Assembly: GCA_020744425.1 (NCBI GenBank)
Contig: JAGMUV010000012.1
Coordinates: 124,001 to 188,000 of the forward strand
Length of the DNA stretch: 64,000 bases
Direction: 5' to 3'
Source: Dactylonectria macrodidyma
Taxonomy: Eukaryota; Ascomycota; Sordariomycetes; Hypocreales; Nectriaceae
Positions within the stretch are counted from its first letter, which is position 1. Every line of letters begins with the position of its first letter. A program made the translations under genes and the position numbers. Positions 42,231-51,299 of the stretch are shown here, in pieces. The notes under the pieces were generated by a model, which made no database searches, had not been told where the DNA came from, and saw nothing but the letters and a program-made list of their open reading frames with translations.

Positions 42231-43269
42231 ACATAGCATGACACGGATCTGGTCAAGCTTTCCGGGAGACAGTCGGGGAGCCATTAAGTGCTGTCTTGAT
42301 GAGCCTCTTCTGGCTCATGGAGCAGGCTAGCTTGCGGTGGAGGTAGAAGGTCAAGAATCGTCTGCGACAACTCGGGGTTGCTGCCTTGTCGTGAGACGCT
42401 TGATGCCTGAGGCAGGTTAAGCCTGTTGTGGCCGCAGCTCAGAAGAATTATAGCTTCAAGCACACCCTGAGTTAGCCACATACAGTCCTACATTTACGAA
42501 CCTGCAGACATTAAAACACGACCGAGGAACATAAGCTGGACTGGTACAGTCATGTTCACTATTTCCTTCCTCTCCGGATCTCTCTTCCCTTTCTTTCATA
42601 CAAGACGCACAGACCAGTAGTACTTACAGGTACCTAGGAATACATAATTCCGTTGGAAAGGTCAGAAGTGGCTGACTTTACTGGGCAAACTTACCTGTGG
42701 AGTAATCAAAGATCTAAACGTGGCCTTAAGAATAAGTCCCCTAAGGTACTACAAGGTATATAGCAGCGGGCGCCCACTACATCCGCACCCGGATGCGGAT
42801 TTAGAATTGCCGCCCATGAGTGTACGGACCCATGCATCTATTGGACCCCCGGGCCTAATTGAGGGCTAACATAATCCGCACGCCTACGTGTGCACGAGTG
42901 GAGGCGCGCCTTGGCGAGTGCCTATGGGGCCCCTGTTTCCTGAGGCTCGTTGAGATTATGCCTGGCCTGCGACAGGTGGAGTCGTTTCTCGACCCTGAGA
43001 GCTAGATCTTGTGCGGGGTAAATGATGGGATGATAGCATGTAGTAGAAGGCTTAGCTCTGTGGAGTTTCAATTACGCCTAAAATGTAAGGCAACGAGCAT
43101 CACAACCAATCTCTCCTGACATGACGCCAAGAATGACAGGCGGTGTAGCTCTGCAGAACCTGGATACCCAACCCACCAATCAACATACCGAGGTTCATGT
43201 TTGTGGCTCTCAAAGACATGAGAATTTTTTGAGCACTTGTTGGACCTTTCACCCAAGATTCCGCCAAGG
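42231..43269. other. Gene-poor stretch, no supported gene
   Basis: A 65-codon minus frame (42481-42284) reads plausibly (GSNPELSQTILDLLPPP) but is too short to assign. The rest has no supported ORF. The last 100 bp would hold the promoter of the 43270 gene. Confidence 0.35.
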
Positions 43270-44274
43270 ATGCCTCAATCATCCGCGCAAACTGTTCATC
43301 CGGCTCAATCTGCCCCAAAACGGAGTCTTCCGCCATGGTACTACCGTTTGGTTGCTCTTACCATCAAGGAGGATCGAGAAGTAGAGCCGTACGACTTCGA
43401 TGAAGACCTCTCCGACCTTGAAGAACCGAACGAGAACGCTGAGAAGGACAATGACTCCATGCACGGTAGCTGCGAGTGCGATAACGAGGACTCTGATTGT
43501 GATTGCGAGTCTCTAGGTCACGATACAGACGATAGCCTAACCCAAAGATCATACGACGGTTCGGATGCCGATTACTACTACGAGTTAAAATACGATCGCG
43601 AAGAACGAAAACGCGAACGACGAGATATAAGAAATAGTGAACGAAAAGCGAAGGAAGCCCAGCGAGATTTTGAGGGCCAAAAAGAGAATGAGGTGCAAGA
43701 AGCGTATGAGCATCTGCAGCAAGCCTTCCGACAAGGCGATGTTCCTCCCATTCTTGATCTCCATGCCGGCAAGCTTTTCCATCTATACTCAGTCGATCAC
43801 ATGGATCATTGCTATAATCCCGATCTCTATCCGTCCAAATACGTCGAATTTTATACCTTAGACGACAGTGGCGCACCAGCGGACGACGAGCATCCACCAG
43901 GCGACGAAGCAACGCAAATTCATGGCCACGTATATTTTAATGTAGATTGCGGCTGTGATTTTGCTCCTTTCCCACCTCCCAAACACGCCTGTCTGGAGGA
44001 ACACTTGCTGAAAAGTTTCCACGGAGAATTCGAACTCGAATTTCGTTTTATAAGCAACGATTATATAATTATGACTGTTCCCCGAGAGCTGGTGTTCATA
44101 GATAGCTCCCCGATTCCATCGGCCCCGGAAATATTCAAGTTCATGGGCATTCGCTACGACCGCGAAAAGGAGAAGCAGCGACGGGATACAAAAAGAAAAC
44201 GCTCACCATCTCCTCGCGAGTCTTGGTTTGAGATGAATCACCCAATGGGATCGTGGAACTTGGGCGGCTGGTAA
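43270..44274 (+). CDS. Acidic hypothetical protein, about 334 residues
   Basis: Intronless frame from ATG 43270 (MPQSSAQTVHPAQSAPKR) to 44274. Residues 15-30 (PPWYYRLVALTI) are followed by a very acidic segment (EDLSDLEEPNENAEKDNDS, then a CECDNEDSDCDCES cluster). A long charged helix (KYDREERKRERRDIRNSER) leads to a compact C-terminal part with HGHVYFNVDCGCDFAPFPPP and ELEFRFISNDYIIMTVP. The end is basic. The Cys-rich acidic stretch could bind metal. I recognise no family. The frame is intact over 1 kb in a repeat-rich setting, so it is probably a real gene. Confidence 0.6.
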   Translation: MPQSSAQTVHPAQSAPKRSLPPWYYRLVALTIKEDREVEPYDFDEDLSDLEEPNENAEKDNDSMHGSCECDNEDSDCDCESLGHDTDDSLTQRSYDGSDADYYYELKYDREERKRERRDIRNSERKAKEAQRDFEGQKENEVQEAYEHLQQAFRQGDVPPILDLHAGKLFHLYSVDHMDHCYNPDLYPSKYVEFYTLDDSGAPADDEHPPGDEATQIHGHVYFNVDCGCDFAPFPPPKHACLEEHLLKSFHGEFELEFRFISNDYIIMTVPRELVFIDSSPIPSAPEIFKFMGIRYDREKEKQRRDTKRKRSPSPRESWFEMNHPMGSWNLGGW

Positions 44275-44334
44275 TCTTGACCTCTTCAGCACAAACCGGA
44301 ACTGGATTAGTGTACGGTAGCAAAGATTCCTCTA

Positions 44335-44462
44335 GATTGATCCATACGGAATTCCTTCTGACTGGTTAGCCACTTGTACAGACCACAACATACAACATGA
44401 ATTCTCCAGAGGACTAACAGTTAAACATCTTACTTTTATAGAGGTATCGCTGTATAATCCCC
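44335..44462 (-). repeat. Dispersed repeat, copy B (partner at 14.31-14.43 kb)
   Basis: Reverse complement of copy A: TTATACAGCGATACCTCTATAAAAG, then a shared AAGATGTTTAACTGTTAG-like block, then GGTCTGTACAAGTGGCTAACC. Most differences are C/T or G/A. Confidence 0.7.
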
Positions 44463-44483
44463 CTCAACTTTGCCCAGGGATGG

Positions 44484-44764
44484 ACATCGAACGAACGGGA
44501 ATCGAATCGATAGATTCATTCGATGCCAAGTCTTACGAATGTCGAATCGAATTTCTTGGCATTCGATTCGATGTCGAATCTGCGGCGCGCCCATTCGATT
44601 CGCATCGAATCGAATGTGACATGTCCTGTTCGATGTTCGAATACATCGATTCGAATGTGGGGCATCCCATTCGACATTCGAACCGTACAGGTCACCATAT
44701 GATTCGACATCGAATCGATCGCCCCCACCCGTTCGATCGAAAATCGATCGATTCGGTCGAACAG
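44484..44764. repeat. TCGA-saturated tract (26 TCGA in about 285 bp)
   Basis: I count 26 TCGA tetramers from 44486 to 44760, about 25 times the chance expectation. They mostly sit in ATTCGAT, ATCGAATCGA or GTTCGA contexts in both orientations, with irregular spacing. The tract starts just after CAGGGATGGACATCGAACGAACGGG. The pattern is not a regular tandem array and both coding frames across it look meaningless. It could be a non-autonomous transposon built of subterminal binding sites, or a regulatory cluster. Confidence 0.75.
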
Positions 44765-44770
44765 AGAGAC

Positions 44771-45869
44771 GCGATGTGTGAATCATGACCAAGGGGTGGA
44801 TTCAGCGCGATTCGCAGACGCGTTAAGAGGCCCCTGGCACTCTCCTCGACGCGACAAGTGTAACGCGATCAACGCTGACAACAATTCATCTTAATGCTAA
44901 GATGTGTTAGCAAGTACATAACATGACCCCCTAACAGCCCATAGCATGCTAGGTACCCTGCAACTACAGCAATCATCCCTGTCACGACCCTGTCTAACCG
45001 CCCCCCAGCCCGGAACGGATTAACGCGCCGGCCACCGCGAATTGCCAACAGGTTTACCAGTTGGGAATAACTCCCATGGTCACAATCCCGACAAACAACC
45101 CACCAGCAGGTGCTTTACAGGAATGTAACGGACAACCCAATTTTAATCTTGTAATAAAACACTGAGTCGGTTTCTATGAGGAATATATATTTGTTGCGTG
45201 CGGTGGTTGAAGTATGAGTTATTGTTGCTGTAAAATACAACCTCCCAAGTTAGGAGGTACCAAGGTCGTCATATAAAGTTTACAGTAGTTTTTAACGCAG
45301 GAGTATAGGGTATGTTTGTCCCAGTAACAGGCCGCTATACAGAGAGGGGATCACCAAAAACACGCAGCTTTTTCTGCAGAATAATAGGAAGGAAGCAAAA
45401 AGAAAAGAAAAGGAAAACCAAAAAAAACTGTCTCCGTATTTCTCTCTACTAAAAAGTTTTTACTGATGCCAGCTTTAGCATGATCAGATGAATATGTCCG
45501 GCTCGAAGTTTTCACGCATTGGCGGGTATGGGATTCATGATCTTCCTGCCCCCCTCTTTAACTTTTTGGTTGTCTCGGGGACCTGCGCCTAAAGCCAGCT
45601 TTGCCTGTGAACCGATGTACCAGCGACTTCACAGGTGCATCCACTTAGAGCCTCAACTTCAAGTCCCCACCGTTCCGCCCCCTCACATGAACCGTTTACG
45701 AAAATCTCAAGAATCCATTCTGAGTTGACGCCAGATTGGAATGAGCACAAATGCAAAGCTGGTATGGGGACTCGGCTGAGGAACGGGATGGCTTTTTTTC
45801 AAGGTTGGCCCGTAGTGATGCGTCTGTGCTTGTGGCATGAGCCAATAGGAGCCTCTGACGCAAGTGGAA
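44771..45869. other. Gene-poor stretch left of the copia element
   Basis: No supported ORF. TGTCACGACCC near 44979 resembles the start of many fungal gypsy LTRs and is followed by GC-rich then AT-rich DNA with TATA-like GAATATATATTTG near 45181. I could not find the matching end, so a solo LTR is only a possibility. Confidence 0.3.
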
Positions 45870-45874
45870 CAGGG

Positions 45875-46039
45875 TGTCACATGTAAATGGAAAGATGTAT
45901 GCATGTGAGGGTTGTAGAGAGTCAAATTGGCCTTAATCACTGCTCAAGTCAAGAGGACGAAGGTCCCAGTTATATACACAACAATGGTGTCCAAGTGGGT
46001 CGGGACGCCTCCTCGGCTGGGGCGGAATATCGTTTGACA
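45875..46039 (-). repeat. 3' LTR of the copia element (165 bp)
   Basis: Ends TGTCAC..TGACA on the plus strand; the sequence matches 51130-51294 throughout. GTTATATACAC inside may be the TATA element. Confidence 0.97.
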
Positions 46040-46052
46040 CTCCCACTCGTTC
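46040..46052 (-). promoter_or_regulatory. Polypurine tract next to the 3' LTR
   Basis: On the minus strand ACGAGTGGGAG directly precedes TGTCAAACG of the LTR. It is the expected primer site for plus-strand synthesis. Confidence 0.65.
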
Positions 46053-46104
46053 CAGTCCGAGGGACCTTACCTCCGACCGCTTGGTAACACTCTAACGGCG
46101 GGTG

Positions 46105-46510
46105 CTAGGACACCTCCCCCTCGGCCACCATGTGGTGAGGCCAGTTACGTACTCCTCCCACTGGTTCTTCCATGGGGGCCCCTTTCCTAGCCCTCTTCCT
46201 AATGGTGGCTGGCCAGGACGCCTCCCCTGCGGACGCCAAGTGGTGAGGCCAGTTATGTACTCCTCCCACTCGACTCAATCACAGGGCCTATCCCTAGCTC
46301 TTTGCCTTGGTGCTCTGTAGACCCGGTCAGGACGCCTCCCCTACGGCCACCATGTGGTGAGGCCAGTTACGTACTCCTCCCACTGGTTCCAAGTCCATAG
46401 GGCCTATCCCTGACCTAGTGCTGTTGCTTATGGGTGCTAGGACACCTCCCCCACGGCCACCATGTGGTGAGGCCAGTTACGTACTCCTCCCGCTGGTTCC
46501 AAGTCCATGG
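46105..46510 (-). repeat. Four imperfect tandem repeats of about 110-120 bp in the copia 3' non-coding region
   Basis: The core TGGTGAGGCCAGTTACGTAC begins near 46133, 46241, 46355 and 46475, giving spacings of roughly 108, 114 and 120 bp. Each unit also has GGACGCCTCCCC-like and CTCCTCCCACTGGTTC blocks. The array lies between the pol stop and the 3' LTR and contains no coding frame of note. Confidence 0.85.
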
Positions 46511-46580
46511 GGGCCCCTTTCCTAGCCCTCTTTGCAACTTTCCCTGTATTCCTGGCAGTGATTCTATACCATGCTCCCTC

Positions 46581-49500
46581 TCACGCAAGACCCAGTGCAC
46601 TTCTGAACACCTCAAACCGGTCCTTTGGCAGTGCTTTTGTGAGGCCGTCTGCGACCTGCTGGTCCGTTGGGACGTACTGGAGGTCGACCTCACCGCTGTG
46701 CTGCTTCTCTCGGACGAAATGGTGTTGAACATCAATGTGCTTCGTCCTTGCGTGGAATTGAGGATTCCTTGCCAGTGCAATTGCTCCCTGGTTGTCCCCA
46801 TAAATAATCGTGGCTGCTGGCGCATGTCCCTCTTCTTCTGCCACCTGTAGCTCTGTTAGGAGCCTTCGTAGCCAGATAGCCTCCTTTGTCGCCTGGGTTT
46901 GTCCGATGTATTCGGCCTCGCAGGACGAGAGGGCGGTTGAGGACTGCCGTTTAGATGACCAGCTAACCGCACCACTCCCAAGGTTGAAAACATAGCCTGA
47001 AGTCGACCTCCGTGTCTCACGGTCTCCAGCCCAGTCTGAATCGGTGAACCCGGTTAAGGGCTCAATTTCCCCCTCGTAGACTAGGCATAGGTCGATCGTG
47101 GCCTTTAGATAACGCATGATCCGTTTTGCGGCGGCTCGGTGTGCCTCTGTTGGCTTGGCCAGGAATCTGCTGCAATACGACACTGCGTATGCTATATCTG
47201 GCCTTGTCCCCAGCATGGCATACATCAAGCTTCCGATTGCCTTAGCGTACCATGTCTTGATTTCATCGGTTGGCTCGTAGTCTTTTTGGGTTTCAATCTG
47301 GTCGGTCTTCATAGGCGTGTACTGAGGCTTGGCCTCGCACATCCCGAAATCTCTAAGGACCTTTTCAATGTACCCCTTTTGACTCAGTCGAATCGTCCGA
47401 TTCTTGCGGTCTCTCGTAACAGCCATGCCTAGATAGTGGTTGCAAGGGCCGAGGTCTGTCATCTGAAATCGATTGCTCAGAGCCTTCTTGAGCTCCTGGA
47501 TCTCCTCCTTTGAGGGTCCAGCGATCAAGAGGTCGTCCACATAGACGGCGATGTAGGTATGGCCCTTGACAAAAACTCCCACGTCTGAGGTCAGGGGGTA
47601 GAAGCCGAGACCTTCCAAGAATGTGGTGAATGTCTGGTACCAGATCCTGGGGGCTTGTTTGAGCCCGTACAATGCCTTGTTGAGCTTGCAGACCCTTCCG
47701 GTGCCGTCGTCAAATTCAGGTGGTTGTTCCATGTAGACCTCTTCGTCTATGTCCCCATACAGAAAGGCTGTCTTCACGTCCATTTGTTCAAGCTCAAGAT
47801 CAAGTGCTGCTGCAATGGCGAAGATAGCCTTATAGCTCATGGGCTTGACCACTGACGCGAACGTCTCGTTGTAATCGATCCCTTCTGTTTGCTCAAACCC
47901 TCGTACGACCCACCGGGCCTTGTGTCGAAGAATCTCTCCGTCAGGGCCCTTCTTCAGCTTATAGACCCATTTTCCACTCAGGATCTTATTATCCGCTGGG
48001 CGTGCCACTAATGACCATGTGTTGTTGTCTATCAGGGACTCGTGCTCGGATCTCATGGCCTGTAACCATTCTGGCCAGGCTGGATCTCCCTTGGCATGTC
48101 TGTAGGATGGTGGCTCGGAAGGATTTTGTGTGTAGAGAGCTGCGCCGAGGAAGGAGTAGGCTAGCATCATATTCGGGTTGAGTGGAATCGGGTACCTGGT
48201 CCTGCGATTCTTTTGCTGTCCTGGTTCTGCAACAACAATCGTATCGAGAACGGTCTCATCGTTGCTCCCACTGTCAGCTGCTGGTCCGATTTCTGCAGGC
48301 ACTTCTTCCGCTTCCCCCTCTGCTTGCGGATTCGGGTGTAGGCAGGTCTGATCTTCGTCGAAAGTAACGTTGTTGGACACAGTTATTCCGGAGCCTGTGA
48401 GCACGATATAGTTGGTGGACCCCTGATAGCCCATCATTCGGCAGGGCTCTGAGACAGGGTCGAGCTTGCGGTAGCCGCTTTTCTTTAGCCAGACGAATCC
48501 TTTTGCTCCAAGGGTTCTTAGATGGGCAAGGTCCGGAGGTTGGCCGTACCAAGCCTCGTACGGTGTCTTTCCAATTGCTGAGCTGGGGGACCGATTTCTG
48601 AGATAGATAACTGATTGTAGGATGATAGGCCAGTACTTAGATGGGACTTCTTCATCTACGCTGGCAAGGACTGCTGTGAGACGTTCGAGGACGACTCCAT
48701 TTAGCCTTTCAGCAATGCCGTTCTGCTCGTGTTGCTCGGTCGCTGTAGCGGATAACGCAATCCCGCGGTCCTTGCAGAAAGCCTGGACCTCAGCAGAGAT
48801 ATTTTCTCCAGCCTTGTCGATGTGAAGGTTATAACAACGGCGTTCTGGTCGCTCTACCGTATCCAGTACAGACTTGAGACAGGCGAGAAAGTCAGATCGA
48901 TGTTTGATAGGGAATACCCAGGCAAATTGAGTGAAGTCGTCAGTGAACACTGCCCAGTATCGCTCTCCGCCGTAGCCTTCAATGTGGAAAGGCCCTGAAA
49001 TGTCGGCGTGCAAGTATTCGAGTGGTCTTGTGCCTTTGCGAATCTTTCCCTTGTGTGGAACCTGTTTGAGACGGCCTAGCGCACAGCCTTTGCATAAGCA
49101 GGTCCTCTGAATAGGCTTGATCCCTGTGGACATGTCCATCAGTTGTTTGATGCCCTGCTCAGAGAGGTGCGCAAGTCTGCCGTGCCAGGTCTGAAGTGTT
49201 GGATCTGAAATAGAATAGGCTGCATAAGCAGCAGATAGAAGGGTTGAATCCCGATCCTGGTTTAGGAAGTACAGGCCACTCCGTTGTATTGCAGTCATGC
49301 GAAGCTCCTTCCCTGACCAAGCTGCAGCAAAATCGGCACAAAATTCGACTTTTATGCCCTGTGCTGTAAGCTGTGAGATGCTGATTAAGTTGACACCGGC
49401 CTCTGGGTTCCAGAGGGCATCTTTGAGAAGTGCAAAGCTGTGTTTTCCGTTCACGGAGGTAGCAACTTTGTAGGTCCCAGTAGCCTTTGGATGGGTGATC

Positions 49501-49733
49501 TTGCCTCCGACACCAAGGATCCCGTCTCCGGAATAAGGTCTTAGGCTCACAAAGTTCTCTTTGGACGTGAAAGTGTGTTGTGATGTGCCTGAGTCGAAGA
49601 TGTAGGTTTTTGAGAGTTTCTCGAGTGTCCTTTGGACTTTGGGCACAGGTGTGGCCGCGAGACTTGTTTGGGCGAAGAGGGCGCCAATTTCAGATTCTGC
49701 TGGGATTCCAGCTATCTCCGATTGATCGGCTAG
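46581..49733 (-). CDS. copia Pol: protease, integrase, reverse transcriptase, RNase H
   Basis: About 1050 codons in the same frame as gag and directly after its TGA. Protease: YIFDSGTSQHTF near residue 45. Integrase zinc region HGRLAHLSEQGIKQLM..CLCKGCALGR; core DISGPF, FTDDFTQFAWVF and NGIAERLNGVVLERL. Reverse transcriptase: NKILSGKWVYKLKKGPDG, DVKTAFLYGDIDEEVYM and YVDDLLIAGPS. RNase H: GFTDSDWAGDRETRRSTSGY, SSCEAEYIGQTQATKE and HIDVQHHFVREK. No stop or shift interrupts it. There is no separate start codon near the protease, so it is likely made as a Gag-Pol fusion by reading through TGA. Confidence 0.95.
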   Translation of the reverse strand, partial: LADQSEIAGIPAESEIGALFAQTSLAATPVPKVQRTLEKLSKTYIFDSGTSQHTFTSKENFVSLRPYSGDGILGVGGKITHPKATGTYKVATSVNGKHSFALLKDALWNPEAGVNLISISQLTAQGIKVEFCADFAAAWSGKELRMTAIQRSGLYFLNQDRDSTLLSAAYAAYSISDPTLQTWHGRLAHLSEQGIKQLMDMSTGIKPIQRTCLCKGCALGRLKQVPHKGKIRKGTRPLEYLHADISGPFHIEGYGGERYWAVFTDDFTQFAWVFPIKHRSDFLACLKSVLDTVERPERRCYNLHIDKAGENISAEVQAFCKDRGIALSATATEQHEQNGIAERLNGVVLERLTAVLASVDEEVPSKYWPIILQSVIYLRNRSPSSAIGKTPYEAWYGQPPDLAHLRTLGAKGFVWLKKSGYRKLDPVSEPCRMMGYQGSTNYIVLTGSGITVSNNVTFDEDQTCLHPNPQAEGEAEEVPAEIGPAADSGSNDETVLDTIVVAEPGQQKNRRTRYPIPLNPNMMLAYSFLGAALYTQNPSEPPSYRHAKGDPAWPEWLQAMRSEHESLIDNNTWSLVARPADNKILSGKWVYKLKKGPDGEILRHKARWVVRGFEQTEGIDYNETFASVVKPMSYKAIFAIAAALDLELEQMDVKTAFLYGDIDEEVYMEQPPEFDDGTGRVCKLNKALYGLKQAPRIWYQTFTTFLEGLGFYPLTSDVGVFVKGHTYIAVYVDDLLIAGPSKEEIQELKKALSNRFQMTDLGPCNHYLGMAVTRDRKNRTIRLSQKGYIEKVLRDFGMCEAKPQYTPMKTDQIETQKDYEPTDEIKTWYAKAIGSLMYAMLGTRPDIAYAVSYCSRFLAKPTEAHRAAAKRIMRYLKATIDLCLVYEGEIEPLTGFTDSDWAGDRETRRSTSGYVFNLGSGAVSWSSKRQSSTALSSCEAEYIGQTQATKEAIWLRRLLTELQVAEEEGHAPAATIIYGDNQGAIALARNPQFHARTKHIDVQHHFVREKQHSGEVDLQYVPTDQQVADGLTKALPKDRFEVFRSALGLA

Positions 49734-49739
49734 TCAATA
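49728..49739 (-). other. UGA-CUAG stop-readthrough signal between gag and pol
   Basis: The gag stop TGA (49736-49734) is followed by CTAGCC. UGA followed by CUA(G) is the best-known efficient readthrough context in viruses and animals. Gag and Pol are in one frame with no other stop between them. Confidence 0.65.
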
Positions 49740-50642
49740 CCTTCTTTCGGCGATGGTTGGGAGAGCAGCCACAGGTAAATCTTCCTTCTGGTTATCCTGA
49801 GCCGACAACTCAGAGACCTTTTGGCGATCGTTGGTCCTGGGACGTTTTGGTCGAAGTTCTGGGTGTAGGTACCAGCACCTGTCTTCACCGTGGCCTGGTC
49901 TTTTGCAGTGGCCACACTTCTCTCGGTCGTCTCGGCGTCTCTTAGTAGCTAGGAGAGCAACTTTGGCTTGTTCCTCTGCTTTCTGGTTCTTCGCGAAATG
50001 TTGGGCCTCTCGAATGGTTTTATCCCAGGAGACCCCAGGGGTTTTGATCTCTCCCTTCTTATCCTTTTCTGGAATCAGTTGGTGAGTCTGATAGAATGTG
50101 GTTCTGAAGGTTGAGAAGTCGTCTCCTAGTCCAATTAGAAATTTGTTGACGAGCTGCGGAGTGTTGTAGCCAAGGGCTGGATCAATCCCCAGTAGTTGAT
50201 TGTTGGCTTCCTGGAGCTTTGAGGCAAAGTTCATAACACCTTTGCAGTTTTCGAGGGATAGCTCATGGTAGTTCCGATCCAGTTCCTGGTAGTTGGCACT
50301 CCCGGTTGGCTTGTAGTGCTCCTCAACGGCTTCTAGGACCTCGTGCAGCCGGTTGAATGGTTTCTCGGTTGTTGGTTTGACAATCTCTCGAGCATTGAAG
50401 CCAAGAGTCGCACGTACGCAATTACATGCGTTATCTTGCTTCTCTTCCCACTTCTCAAGGACATTGGCGTAGTCTCGTTCAGTGTCCGACTGCAGCTTGA
50501 CGGGTGGCTCCTTGAGAGCGTTGAAGAGTCGGCCGTAATTGTGGGTGCTCAGGAAGTCTGTGATCTCTCTGTGCCATTCGATATATTGGTCAGGGGATTC
50601 AAGCTTGGTGATCTTCTGCAGTCCAGATACAGTGTTGTCCAT
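49734..50642 (-). CDS. copia Gag
   Basis: 302 residues from ATG 50642 (MDNTVSGLQKITKLESPDQY). The helical capsid-type region includes YIEWHREITDFLSTHNYG and QELDRNYHELSLENCKGVM. A CCHC knuckle, CGHCKRPGHGEDRC, lies near residue 245, with a basic tail (LRPKRPRTNDRQK). It packages element RNA into virus-like particles in the cytoplasm. The ORF stops with TAT-TGA-CTA-GCC, and the same frame continues open into protease. Confidence 0.93.
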   Translation of the reverse strand: MDNTVSGLQKITKLESPDQYIEWHREITDFLSTHNYGRLFNALKEPPVKLQSDTERDYANVLEKWEEKQDNACNCVRATLGFNAREIVKPTTEKPFNRLHEVLEAVEEHYKPTGSANYQELDRNYHELSLENCKGVMNFASKLQEANNQLLGIDPALGYNTPQLVNKFLIGLGDDFSTFRTTFYQTHQLIPEKDKKGEIKTPGVSWDKTIREAQHFAKNQKAEEQAKVALLATKRRRDDREKCGHCKRPGHGEDRCWYLHPELRPKRPRTNDRQKVSELSAQDNQKEDLPVAALPTIAERRY

Positions 50643-51110
50643 CGTGAAGATAGTAGGGAGGCAGGGTAACGGATAGAAGGATAACTCTGCATTGCAATAT
50701 TAGCGGGAGACTGAATTGACGAAGGTTGGTGAGTGGTAGTTGTTCGAAAATCGTCTTTTCTTTAATAGCATGACATCTTATGGCAGTGGAAAGCTCTCTT
50801 CTCCTTATGAGGGAGTTGTGTTTTCTTTCTGCCTCATTGCCATCTGCTGCTTGTTGGAGAAGGCTGTAGCTGAGACGTGCTGCAGGCAGCCGTGAAAATA
50901 CAGGCAGCAATTATGTTGCCTGAAGCTATCCTTGATGCCTTGGACCAATAGCATCGTCTTGCACGAAGGCAGGCCGCAGGGCTCTCCGTGAGTCGACGGA
51001 GGTGAGCGGTGGGGCTTTTTCCCTTGATGGCGACAGAACGAATCATCGATGTCGATCTCTGTGACTCAGTCGAAAATTAGCTTAAAATGGTAACACTTAG
51101 CGTTTGAGAG

Positions 51111-51129
51111 CCAGCCCGGGCTCATAACC
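51111..51129 (-). promoter_or_regulatory. Primer binding site, complementary to the anticodon arm of initiator tRNA-Met
   Basis: On the minus strand the LTR is followed directly by GGTTATGAGCCCGGGCTGG. GGTTATGAGCCC is complementary to GGGCTCATAACC, the anticodon loop of initiator tRNA-Met. Drosophila copia is primed by such a cleaved half-tRNA, and its binding site starts GGTTATGGGCCC. Confidence 0.8.
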
Positions 51130-51294
51130 TGTCACATGTAAATGGAAAGATGTATGCATGTGAGGGTTGTAGAGAGTCAAATTGGCCTTAATCACTGCTC
51201 AAGTCAAGAGGACGAAGGTCCCAGTTATATACACAACAATGGTGTCCAAGTGGGTCGGGACGCCTCCTCGGCTGGGGCGGAATATCGTTTGACA
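51130..51294 (-). repeat. 5' LTR of the copia element (165 bp)
   Basis: Matches the other LTR. On the minus strand it begins TGTCAAACG and ends TGTGACA, immediately followed by the primer binding site. Confidence 0.97.
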
Positions 51295-51299
51295 CAGGG

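Larger units (their letters stand above)
45875..51294 (-). mobile_element. Complete Ty1/copia retrotransposon, transcribed on the minus strand
   Basis: Two 165-bp LTRs that look identical by eye flank a gag-pol region of the copia order (protease, integrase, reverse transcriptase, RNase H). CAGGG at 45870-45874 and 51295-51299 is the 5-bp target duplication. A primer binding site adjoins the 5' LTR and a purine tract the 3' LTR. Matching LTRs and open frames indicate a recent insertion. Total length is 5420 bp. Confidence 0.97.

Noticed and set aside
44480..44788. ORFs of 102 and 118 codons on opposite strands across the TCGA-rich tract
   Set aside because: Their composition only reflects the repeated TCGA motif; no start context, domain or codon preference supports coding.
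44973..44980. CATCCCTG as the right end of a hAT element starting CAGGGATG at 44475
   Set aside because: Only eight bases match, the interior of the repeat does not, and flanking 8-bp duplications are absent.
44979..45320. Solo gypsy LTR beginning TGTCACGACC
   Set aside because: No matching 3' end, target duplication or second copy could be found in the window.
46105..46510. Regularly spaced repeats suggesting a CRISPR-like array
   Set aside because: Units are about 108-120 bp tandem repeats with no unique spacers, inside the 3' region of a copia element, in a eukaryotic genome.
51111..51129. Possible tRNA-Met gene fragment
   Set aside because: Only the complement of the anticodon arm is present, directly next to the LTR; it is the primer binding site.
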